Source: an uncultured Myxococcales bacterium | Lineage (GTDB): Bacteria; Myxococcota_A; Polyangia; Polyangiales; Polyangiaceae | DNA: 5,375 nt | Direction of reading: 5' to 3' | NCBI GenBank assembly: GCA_937998045.1 | Contig: CALKVG010000457.1 | Span: forward strand, 1-5,375 | Shown here: positions 1-5,375 of the stretch, one piece after another | How the letters are laid out: each line of letters opens with the position of its first letter | Position numbering within the stretch: the first letter of the stretch is position 1 | Program-made: the position numbers and the translations under genes | Notes under the pieces: generated by a model | What the model was told of the DNA's origin: nothing | Database searches by the model: none | What the model saw: the letters and a program-made list of their open reading frames with translations, nothing else

Positions 1-46
1 AGATTTCTGCCTGTCTCGTGGGCTCGGAGATGTGTATAAGAGACAG
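1..46 (+). other. Illumina Nextera adapter (synthetic, not genomic)
   Basis: Bases 28-46 are the 19-bp Tn5 mosaic end and bases 13-27 are the Nextera read-2 tail (gtctcgtgggctcgg), together the standard transposase adapter. The preceding eight bases, 5-12 (ttctgcct), match the Nextera i7 index N703 in adapter orientation, and agat at 1-4 is the end of the P7 primer that normally precedes the index. The order P7 end, index, tail, mosaic end is exactly that of a library molecule. This is untrimmed library sequence left on a contig end. It is not a transposon of the organism and should be removed; genomic sequence starts at about base 47. Confidence 0.98.
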
Positions 47-115
47 CGATCCCACCACCGCCGCGCCGAAATGAATCGACGCGGGGTTACTGGCGGGGGG
101 ACCTGCCTAGGATTT

Positions 116-187
116 TGGAGCGGGAGAAGGGATTTGAACCCCCGACGGTCCACCTTGGCAAAGTGCACGATCAGCTGACGCTCCGAA
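116..187 (-). pseudogene. Degenerate tRNA-Gly(GCC), 3' part preserved
   Basis: Read on the minus strand, the 3' part is tRNA-like. It has encoded CCA (116-118), discriminator U (119), acceptor 3' strand CTCCCGC (120-126), a T arm with loop TTCAAAT (132-138) closed by G-C and G-U pairs, and an anticodon loop TTGCCAA with anticodon GCC (157-159). The acceptor and U73 fit bacterial tRNA-Gly. The 5' part fails. The expected GCGGGAG acceptor strand is replaced by TTCGGAG, only about 14 nt instead of 18-20 separate acceptor and anticodon stems, and that stretch is the palindrome TCAGCTGA rather than a D arm. The anticodon stem also has a G-G mismatch. The likely explanation is a decayed tRNA or a tRNA 3'-end copy of the kind left at integration (att) sites. 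A functional unusual tRNA is less likely. The 5' boundary is approximate. Confidence 0.6.
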
Positions 188-489
188 CCCCGATCGGTGG
201 CGCGCGGGGCGAAAACGACCTGGCCGAATGGCGCCGACGACCGGACCTATAGGACGTGCAGTCAAAAGCGAACCGCAAGCTCGAGGCTGCACATCGAGCC
301 CTCCGCGACGGCGGCTAGGAGTCGCTCGGCCAGCTCGTCAAGACCAAGCCCGGCCACATGGTCACGCCCTTGGTCGCAGCCGTGGTCACGGTGCGATTTG
401 GTACCGTTCAGTGCCGGAACTTTGGTCCCGGGATGCCAGATTTGCGGCGTTTTCACGTCCGTGCACCCCTGCGCAGCCGGCGGGTCTGC
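188..489. other. Intergenic stretch without a supported gene
   Basis: Open frames exist on both strands, but none has a convincing start, ribosome site or family-like protein. The minus-strand frame ending at 262 contains a plausible helical tail (LDELAERLLAAVAEG), but its start lies inside the Ser tRNA fragment, so it is not called. The only structure seen is a three-unit 12-bp tandem repeat at 355-390. The sequence could be decayed coding or mobile-element DNA between two tRNA fragments. Confidence 0.5.
355..390. repeat. Three imperfect 12-bp tandem units
   Basis: Units cacatggtcacg, cccttggtcgca and gccgtggtcacg share the core tggtc at the same offset in each unit. On the minus strand they would read as a four-residue repeat (D-H-G-C, D-Q-G-R, D-H-V-A). 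The array is short and imperfect, with no known role. Confidence 0.5.
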
Positions 490-528
490 TTTCAAAACCG
501 CTGCCTTCGACCACTCGGCCACTCCTCC
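490..528 (-). pseudogene. tRNA-Ser(TGA) 5'-half fragment
   Basis: On the minus strand the acceptor 5' strand GGAGGAG (522-528) is followed by a standard serine-tRNA D-arm region (TGGCCGAGTGGTCGAAGGC) and an anticodon loop TTTGAAA with anticodon TGA (492-494). This agrees closely with bacterial tRNA-Ser(UGA). Past the loop the match collapses. The 3' anticodon strand GCAGA does not pair properly with GCGGT, and there is no recognisable variable arm, TTCGA T loop, CTCCTCC acceptor strand or CCA downstream. The gene is therefore broken at or just after the anticodon loop. Decay after recombination at the anticodon loop, a site used by many tyrosine integrases, is one explanation; ordinary pseudogene decay or an assembly join are others. 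Confidence 0.6.
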
Positions 529-568
529 AATACCCCTGTACTTCTAGCTGGTTCGACGCTGTCTCCGA

Positions 569-582
569 ACGAATTGATTCGT
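569..582. repeat. Short perfect inverted repeat
   Basis: ACGAAT, two bases, then ATTCGT: a 6-2-6 palindrome, AT-rich against a GC-rich background. It lies about 40 bp upstream of the Ser tRNA fragment on the minus strand and about 50 bp before the small plus-strand ORF. It could be a protein-binding site or chance. The two-base spacer makes an RNA hairpin unlikely, and there is no T-run, so it is not a terminator. Confidence 0.3.
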
Positions 583-630
583 CCGCGGGGCCCCTCTGCC
601 GTTCCGGCGGCGGTGCCTTAGATTACGGCA

Positions 631-882
631 GTGGCCCGAGGCGGGGAACAGACCGGGCACCTCTCGGCCGCGGACCGGTCGAGCTTGGGCGAGTTCCCGA
701 GCACGCTGCTGCGCTTGAACAGACATGATCCGCGGGTTGACGCGGTTCATCGGGCGCGGTTGCGCATGCTCGAGGCGCTCGAGCGCATCGCGCGCGAGGG
801 CCTCGTCGCCGAGCCGGAGGCGCTCGACGCGCTGCTGCGTCCACGGGGGTTCGAACCTCGGCATTCCGCGTCGCCGTCCTGA
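631..882 (+). CDS. Small hypothetical protein (83 aa)
   Basis: This frame starts with GTG and is bounded upstream by an in-frame TAG at 619-621. I do not recognise the family. The product is charged and helix-rich, with an amphipathic stretch from about residue 35 to 70 (such as LRMLEALERIAREGLVAEPE), and has no signal peptide or membrane segment, so a cytosolic location is likely. By hand count, GC content is about 78, 54 and 84 percent at codon positions 1, 2 and 3, which fits a real high-GC gene in this frame better than a shadow. Against it: no clear ribosome-binding site precedes the GTG, and the last residues (from RGFEP) come from a ggttcgaacc palindrome that often arises by chance or from tRNA-like DNA. 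A later start, such as the ATG at 769, is possible. It would be convergent with the large minus-strand gene, with 15 bp between the two stops. Confidence 0.42.
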   Translation: MARGGEQTGHLSAADRSSLGEFPSTLLRLNRHDPRVDAVHRARLRMLEALERIAREGLVAEPEALDALLRPRGFEPRHSASPS

Positions 883-897
883 GAAAGGGCGCGGCGC

Positions 898-3800
898 TCA
901 CGGCGCTCTGGCGCAGCGGATGCCCGTCGATATTCCGCGACCGGCGCCGTACATGCGTCTCCACGCAGGCAAGTATTGCCCACCGACTTGATTGAACCAG
1001 CCGCCGCGGTCCGCCCAAGCCGAAGTCGCATTGATGCTCAGGTTCGCGCAATCGATGCAGGGACTCATAAAGGGAGCATAGGAATCGAGCTCGTACTCCG
1101 AGAGGTCGCCGGCGAGGTCGAGTTGGCCCCAAAGGCCGGCTCCCAGGGTCGCGGTCCCAACAGGGGCCACGTTCGCCACGCCGGTACAGGTGCCCGATCC
1201 GGAGGGGTAGTTGCAGTTGAAGATCGCGTACTGGTTTGCCGTTCCGGGGGGCGTCGAACCCCAGGGGTACTGACGCTGCTCGTTGCCGCCGGCGGCCGCG
1301 TACTCCCACTCGGCCTCGCTCGGCAAAAAGCCCCCGTCCCAGATGCAGAAGGCATACGCCTCGTACCAGTTGACGCAGTTGACGGGGAGGTTCTCCTGGG
1401 TACCCGGCGCGTGGGTCCACGTGGCGTAGGCAGGAGTATCGCAGGCGGACGTGAGATTGGCGTCCGTGGGCGCGACGTTGGCATCGAAGGCGCTTTGCCA
1501 GCCCTTTTCGTATACGACCTGCGCGTCGGTCGAGGCGCCCACGTCGACGAGGCCCTGTCCCCCGTTCAGATGCGCGTGCTTGCCTGCGCCGGGACCCGGT
1601 AGCCACCCCGTGCCCCCGTCGGGCGGCAACACGGCGTTTGCGAACTGCCGGAATCGCCCGAGCGTTACCAGGTACTTGTCCAGGCGGAAACTGCTCACCG
1701 ACGCCGGGTCCGCCTCTCCCGTCCCGCCGTCGCCGCTGTTCGTGTACGTGCGGAAGTAGGTGCCCGTGGCGACCGGGAGGCTCGTGCAGCAGCTCTCGCT
1801 CGCGGCGCCGCAATTGTTGAGGCCGGGCCCGCCGGCGACGCAGCTCTGTCCGGGACCGGTCCCCGGGCAGGCGATCGCCTGACTGGCAACTCCCCCTCCG
1901 CTCCCGAGCTCGTGGAACACGCCCGCTTGGTCCAGAAAGCAAAAGCCGCCGCCCAGCACCGCCGCATCCGTGATCGGGTTGCCGCCCGCGGTGGCCGGCG
2001 CCGCACTGCTCGAGTAGCCGTCGCCCCACGCCCAGATCGAGTGATCCGAATCCCGGAGAGCCCAGAAGGCGATGCCCGGTCCGTTGCCGTTGCCGCTGAT
2101 CGACGAAACGCCGCTGAGGGCGGCACCGCCGTCCTGGCCCGCCATCACCTGAACCGGCACCGAGGACGATCCTGACGCCGCTGGATTGCCGAGCGACCCG
2201 TAGCTGTTGTCTCCCCAGCACCAGACCGTGCCGTCGGCCTTGAGCGCGCAACTGTTGTTGAGCTCACCCACGACGTCGACCACGTTCGTCAGCGACGGGA
2301 TCTGTGTGGGATAGGAGACCGTCGCTTGCGTCGAACCAACGCCGAGGGCTCCCGACGTGTTCTCTCCCCAGCACCAGACCGCCCCGTCGGTCTTCAACGC
2401 GCAAACGTGGTGCGAGTCGGCCTGGAGCTTGGTGGCACCCGCAAACGGCGTTCCTCCGCTCTGCGACAGGACCGGAAGAGCGTATGTCGAACTGGTCGTC
2501 GTGCCCTGGCCCACGCCATAGAGCCCGTTCCCCCAGCACCACACGCCCCCCGAGGCGCCAACCGCGCAAGCCATTGCACCGAAAGGGTCCACCGAAACGC
2601 TCGTCGCGTCCGCCAACGCAGGGCCGCCAGCAGCCGTCAAGATCTGGCTCGGTGCGGATCCGACGATCCCGCACCAGACCGTGCGGTCGGGCGCGACGCC
2701 GCACAACAGCGCGTTCGCAACGGTGGTACCCCCCGTGTCGAAGCTCGTCGCGAGGAAGGGCCCGTTGCCGCCTTGGAGTTCCCCGGGAGCGCTTCCGAGC
2801 CCGCTGTACAGCCAGAGCGAATCGTCCGAGCGCTGGACGATGTCGTGCGAGCAGTACGTGGCGCACGTGGGCAGGTGGACTCCGCCGGCATCCACGCCCG
2901 CGTCCGTCGAGGCATCGCCTGCGTCGGACACCACCGCGCCGGTGTCGCCGCCGGCGTCGCTGCTGGAATCCGCCCCTGCCTCCTCCATCGGCAAGCTCCC
3001 GCCGTCGACGGTCGGCTCGCTCGTGCTCACGCTCGACCATGGCCCGCACGTCGGCGTCCCCGGTTTCTTGCTGGGGCACGACGCCGACATCACGACGCTG
3101 GCCATCGACCCGCTGCCGAGCGCCGCGCAGAGTCCCTGAGGCAGCGCGATGCTGCTCCCTTGAATCTGCCATCCCTCGACCGGATCTTCGTCGAGCGGCA
3201 CGAAGCACGGCCCCTGGGCGTTGGCTCCCGCGCAGATCCCCTGTCCGTCCGTCGTCTGGATGGCGACGTTGACGTCCGCCGGATTGACGCCCGCGGGGAG
3301 CGCCACCGAGCAGTTTTGCACCCTGGCGGTGACCGCTCCCGCGAAGCAGGCGACCGTGTCGAAGCACTGCGCGCTCTCGCTGGCATCGACCGCTCCACCG
3401 CCGGCCGCCGGCGGGACATAGGTCGGCAAGGTCTCCACGTTGATAGAGCTCGGAATGCACGCGCCGGCCGCGCAGGTCTGGTCCGGCGGGCACTTGGCCT
3501 CAGTGATCGCGTCGATCGTCGGATCCGCGGGCGTGCCCGGCGTCGGCGTGTCGAGAGCGCTGCCTTCGCAAAGAAAGTGCAGTGGCAGGCGCAGAAGGGC
3601 GATGCGATCGCTGGGGATCTCGGTGGTTGCCTCGCGCAAGACGATCGCGCGGCCCCGACGGATGGCGGTTATGCGCACCAGAGCCGTTGCGCTGGGATCG
3701 CTCCCGGCAAGGACGCCGATGGTGGCCGGCACCTGCAGACCGCCCGGCCCGACGCCGTATGCCTCGTCGTGATGGGACTCGCCACCGGAAAGGATCTGTA

Positions 3801-3960
3801 CGCGCACGGTGTCGATGTCCTTGGGCATCGACATGTCGCTCGAGATCTCGACCATCACCTCGCCGGGCGCCGGAAGGTGATTCGTGCACGACGCCGCCGC
3901 GCAAGCGATGGCGGCGCCGAATCCCGCCGCGTGCCTCAGCGCTCTCCGTTGAATTCCCAA
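898..3960 (-). CDS. RCC1-propeller lipoprotein with FGE-like C-terminal domain
   Basis: This 1020-residue protein is probably exported and anchored as a lipoprotein. Residues 1-24 form a signal peptide with arginines near the start and an Ala-rich core, ending in lipobox-like A-A-S-C (Cys25). Residues 30-310 are a cysteine-containing N-terminal region of unknown family with a C-x5-C-x4-C motif at 157-168. Residues 325-360 are a D/A/G linker. Residues 366-690 carry seven RCC1-type blades, with V-W-C-W-G or relatives near 382, 428, 473, 528, 579 and 642 and a degenerate last blade near 674-690. Residues 724-1018 form an FGE/SUMF1-like domain, with FRLDKYLVTLGRFRQF at 758, LPVNCVNWYEAYAFCIWDG at 858, LPSEAEWEYAAAGG at 879, YPWG at 898, RGGW at 985 and IRCA at 1014. 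The domain lacks the two catalytic cysteines of true formylglycine-generating enzymes, so the enzyme role is doubtful. The start is TTG at 3960, because an in-frame TGA lies only 3 nt upstream and the next Met (36) would lose the signal peptide. Confidence 0.95.
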   Translation of the reverse strand: MGIQRRALRHAAGFGAAIACAAASCTNHLPAPGEVMVEISSDMSMPKDIDTVRVQILSGGESHHDEAYGVGPGGLQVPATIGVLAGSDPSATALVRITAIRRGRAIVLREATTEIPSDRIALLRLPLHFLCEGSALDTPTPGTPADPTIDAITEAKCPPDQTCAAGACIPSSINVETLPTYVPPAAGGGAVDASESAQCFDTVACFAGAVTARVQNCSVALPAGVNPADVNVAIQTTDGQGICAGANAQGPCFVPLDEDPVEGWQIQGSSIALPQGLCAALGSGSMASVVMSASCPSKKPGTPTCGPWSSVSTSEPTVDGGSLPMEEAGADSSSDAGGDTGAVVSDAGDASTDAGVDAGGVHLPTCATYCSHDIVQRSDDSLWLYSGLGSAPGELQGGNGPFLATSFDTGGTTVANALLCGVAPDRTVWCGIVGSAPSQILTAAGGPALADATSVSVDPFGAMACAVGASGGVWCWGNGLYGVGQGTTTSSTYALPVLSQSGGTPFAGATKLQADSHHVCALKTDGAVWCWGENTSGALGVGSTQATVSYPTQIPSLTNVVDVVGELNNSCALKADGTVWCWGDNSYGSLGNPAASGSSSVPVQVMAGQDGGAALSGVSSISGNGNGPGIAFWALRDSDHSIWAWGDGYSSSAAPATAGGNPITDAAVLGGGFCFLDQAGVFHELGSGGGVASQAIACPGTGPGQSCVAGGPGLNNCGAASESCCTSLPVATGTYFRTYTNSGDGGTGEADPASVSSFRLDKYLVTLGRFRQFANAVLPPDGGTGWLPGPGAGKHAHLNGGQGLVDVGASTDAQVVYEKGWQSAFDANVAPTDANLTSACDTPAYATWTHAPGTQENLPVNCVNWYEAYAFCIWDGGFLPSEAEWEYAAAGGNEQRQYPWGSTPPGTANQYAIFNCNYPSGSGTCTGVANVAPVGTATLGAGLWGQLDLAGDLSEYELDSYAPFMSPCIDCANLSINATSAWADRGGWFNQVGGQYLPAWRRMYGAGRGISTGIRCARAP
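3030..3120. repeat. Direct repeat copy A (paralog near-identity)
   Basis: This copy matches 5285-5375 at 89 of 91 positions in the same orientation, with the last 55 bases (3066-3120) identical. It lies within the coding sequence just N-terminal to the Asp-Ala-Gly linker (about residues 281-310). One of the two differences is silent (Gly) and the other changes Lys to Thr. Confidence 0.95.
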
Positions 3961-4028
3961 GGTTCACCTGTGAGAAAGAGAAAAGGTGTTCGCGACCGCC
4001 ACCCGGACGGTCCGCATGACTCGGTACG
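3961..4028 (-). other. Short gap between the two paralogous genes
   Basis: These 68 bases separate the upstream stop codon from the downstream TTG. They contain no hairpin followed by a T-run that would serve as an intrinsic terminator and no convincing -35/-10 promoter pair. The two genes are therefore plausibly one transcription unit whose promoter lies beyond the window. Confidence 0.5.
3964..3969 (-). promoter_or_regulatory. Ribosome-binding site deciding the TTG start
   Basis: On the minus strand AGGTGA sits 3 nt before the TTG at 3958-3960; counting only AGGTG, the spacing is 4 nt. The TGA inside it is an in-frame stop, which rules out any upstream start in this frame. A pyrimidine-rich run (ccttttctctttctc, about 3971-3985) lies just upstream in the mRNA. 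Spacing is somewhat short. A GTG overlapping the site (3965-3967) is in another frame. Confidence 0.6.
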
Positions 4029-5375
4029 TCAGTCGCTCCCGGTGGCGTCGGCTCCCGCGTCGGAAGGACCCGTCGCGGGGCACGCGACGGGGTTCGTCTC
4101 CGCGAAGTTGCCGCCGTAAGTGGCTCCTTCGAGCAAGTTTAGAGCGCCGGATTCGTCCAGATAGCAGGCGAAGGTCCCGAGCAGCGACGCGTTCGCGATC
4201 GGCTGGCCGCCCTCACTCTGCTGCGCCGCTACGTTCGTGAAGCCGCTTCCCCAGCACCAGATGGAGTGGTCCGCGCTCCTCGACGCGCAAGCCGCCATCC
4301 GGGACCCTTGACCGAACATGAGGATTGCGGATGCGCCCGACAGCGGGGCTCCCGCATCTCCGCCCGTCAGGACCTGAGAGGGCGAGGCGGCCATGGGGCT
4401 GGCCGTGCCGTTCCCGACCGAGCCATTGGTGTTTTCTCCCCAGCACCAGACCGTTCCGTCGCTCTTCAGGGCGCACGCGTTGTCACCCTCGCCCACGACG
4501 TCGACGACGTTCGAGAGCGCGACGACCTGCGTCGGATAGAGGAACTGCGTCTGCGTCGAACCGACGCCGACGGCTCCGGCGGTGTTCGATCCCCAGCACC
4601 AGACCGTTCCATCGGTCTTGACCGCGCAGACGTGCTGGCGGGTGGCGGCGACGCGGCTGACTCCCGTGAAGGGCTGCGTCGCCCCACGGACTTGCACCAC
4701 CACGGGGAGGGCGTACGTCGAGCTGTTCGTCGTCCCCTGGCCGAGCGCGCCGTATTGCCCGTCTCCCCAGCACCAGAGGGCGCTCGTGGAATCGATGGCG
4801 CAGAAGACGCCGTTCTCCGGGTCGACGGAAACCGCCACGGCACCGGCCAGCGGGATCCCACCGGTTGCGTAGATCTGGCTGAGCCCGGAGCCCTCGGGCC
4901 CGCACAGGACGGTGCCGCCCGACTCAATGGCGCACAGCGTGCCGGAAGCGACGCCCGCGACGCCGAAGCTGCGGGGCGACGTCGCCGCTACGACCGGGCC
5001 GCCTCCCGGGGCCTGGAGCAGCTCTACCGGGGCAACGCTGGGCGACCACGAGACGTTGGTGCCGTAGATCCAGAGGGTACCGTCCGAACGCTCGGCGACG
5101 TTCGCGGCGCACCACCTCATGCATCCGGGCCCGGCCCCGCCCCCCGCGTCGCCCGAGGCGTCGCCCGCATCGCTCGAGGCGTCTCCTGCGTCGGACACCA
5201 TCGTGCCGGCGTCGCTGCTCGAATCCCTCCCTGCGTCTTGGATCGGCAAGCTGCCGCCGTCCACCGTCGGTTCCATCGCGCTAACGCTCGACCATGGCCC
5301 GCACGTCGGCGTTCCCGGTGTCTTGCTGGGGCACGACGCCGACATCACGACGCTGGCCATCGACCCGCTGCCGAG
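4029..5375 (-). CDS. RCC1-propeller secreted protein, 5' end missing (paralog)
   Basis: The reading frame is open to the last base, so the N terminus, presumably with a signal peptide, is missing; 448 residues are visible and end with TGA at 4029-4031. The fragment begins LGSGSMASVVMSASCPSK, the same as residues 281-298 of the downstream protein. An Asp-Ala-Gly linker follows (about residues 45-80), then a C-x3-C (85, 89) and seven RCC1-type blades, with motifs near residues 101, 156, 201, 259, 310 and 373 and a degenerate seventh near 404-417. Most blades carry a Cys pair ten residues apart. The protein ends 16 residues past a terminal Cys432 with another Asp-Ala-Gly tail (SDAGADATGSD) and has no FGE-like domain, unlike its neighbour. 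RCC1 propellers are generally protein-binding platforms; the specific partner is unknown. It probably lies in an operon with the downstream paralog. Confidence 0.95.
   Translation of the reverse strand, partial: LGSGSMASVVMSASCPSKTPGTPTCGPWSSVSAMEPTVDGGSLPIQDAGRDSSSDAGTMVSDAGDASSDAGDASGDAGGGAGPGCMRWCAANVAERSDGTLWIYGTNVSWSPSVAPVELLQAPGGGPVVAATSPRSFGVAGVASGTLCAIESGGTVLCGPEGSGLSQIYATGGIPLAGAVAVSVDPENGVFCAIDSTSALWCWGDGQYGALGQGTTNSSTYALPVVVQVRGATQPFTGVSRVAATRQHVCAVKTDGTVWCWGSNTAGAVGVGSTQTQFLYPTQVVALSNVVDVVGEGDNACALKSDGTVWCWGENTNGSVGNGTASPMAASPSQVLTGGDAGAPLSGASAILMFGQGSRMAACASRSADHSIWCWGSGFTNVAAQQSEGGQPIANASLLGTFACYLDESGALNLLEGATYGGNFAETNPVACPATGPSDAGADATGSD
5285..5375. repeat. Direct repeat copy B, at the contig end
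   Basis: Partner of 3030-3120 at an offset of 2255 bases. The final 55 bases (5321-5375) are identical to 3066-3120, and the window stops exactly where that match ends. This fits an assembler halting at a repeated 55-mer, so the missing 5' part of the gene is an assembly break and not a biological truncation. Confidence 0.9.

Noticed and set aside
28..46. Transposon end (Tn5 mosaic end)
   Set aside because: It is part of a complete Nextera adapter with index and therefore of library origin, not a mobile element of this genome.
190..490. Group I intron splitting a tRNA between the two fragments
   Set aside because: The 5' half is serine-type and the 3' half glycine-type, their acceptor strands do not pair fully, and I see no intron core elements.
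262..522. Minus-strand 86-codon open frame with a helical tail
   Set aside because: Its first residues (MAEWSKAAVLK) are simply the translated tRNA-Ser sequence, a known source of false ORFs. No independent start or ribosome site supports the tail.
836..860. tRNA T-arm-like sequence gggggttcgaacctcgg
   Set aside because: ggttcgaacc is a palindrome that occurs by chance. On neither strand is there a CCA end, a matching acceptor strand or an anticodon arm at the right distance.
883..930. Intrinsic terminator downstream of the lipoprotein gene
   Set aside because: GC-rich short repeats (gcggcgctcacggcgc) are present, but there is no clean stem-loop followed by a T-run in the transcript direction.
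623..2251. Long minus-strand open frame (542 codons) overlapping the lipoprotein gene
   Set aside because: The product is Arg/Gly-rich with no domain, and it overlaps in another frame a gene with clear RCC1 and FGE-like motifs; this is a typical high-GC shadow.
2326..4119. Long plus-strand open frame (597 codons) antisense to the large genes
   Set aside because: Arg/Ala-rich translation without motifs, spanning the end of one paralog, the gap and the other gene; explained as an antisense shadow of GC-rich coding DNA.

Overview
This window looks like one end-to-end contig from a short-read assembly of a high-GC bacterium, most likely a myxobacterium-like member of the Myxococcota. That assignment is an inference. 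It rests on strong GC bias at third codon positions, very large lipoproteins with Asp-Ala-Gly linkers, RCC1-type propeller repeats (V-W-C-W-G) and a sulfatase-modifying-factor (FGE) domain, a combination common in that group. Both contig ends carry assembly signatures: bases 1-46 are Illumina Nextera adapter, and the last 55 bases exactly repeat an internal stretch.

Layout. Bases 1-46 are synthetic. Bases 47-630 hold no convincing protein gene. They contain two broken tRNA pieces on the minus strand (a Gly(GCC) 3' part at 116-187 and a Ser(TGA) 5' half at 490-528), a small 12-bp tandem repeat and a short inverted repeat. A possible small plus-strand gene lies at 631-882. From 898 to the window end, the minus strand carries two co-directional paralogous genes separated by 67 bp. 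The upstream gene (4029-5375, cut off by the contig end) encodes a secreted seven-bladed RCC1-like propeller that stops right after the propeller. The downstream gene (898-3960) encodes a 1020-residue lipoprotein with the same linker and propeller, plus a C-terminal FGE-like domain.

How they may work together. The two large proteins look like a tandem duplication with C-terminal domain gain or loss, probably co-transcribed and both exported to the cell surface. The FGE-like domain keeps the family frame but lacks the two catalytic cysteines and the usual G-N-V-W-E-W signature, so it is more likely a binding or structural module than a formylglycine-generating enzyme. Function is not determinable from sequence. 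I found no convincing new defence or mobile system. The most interesting biology is the domain shuffling, the regularly spaced cysteine pairs in the propeller blades, the patchy near-identity between paralogs and the tRNA fragments.
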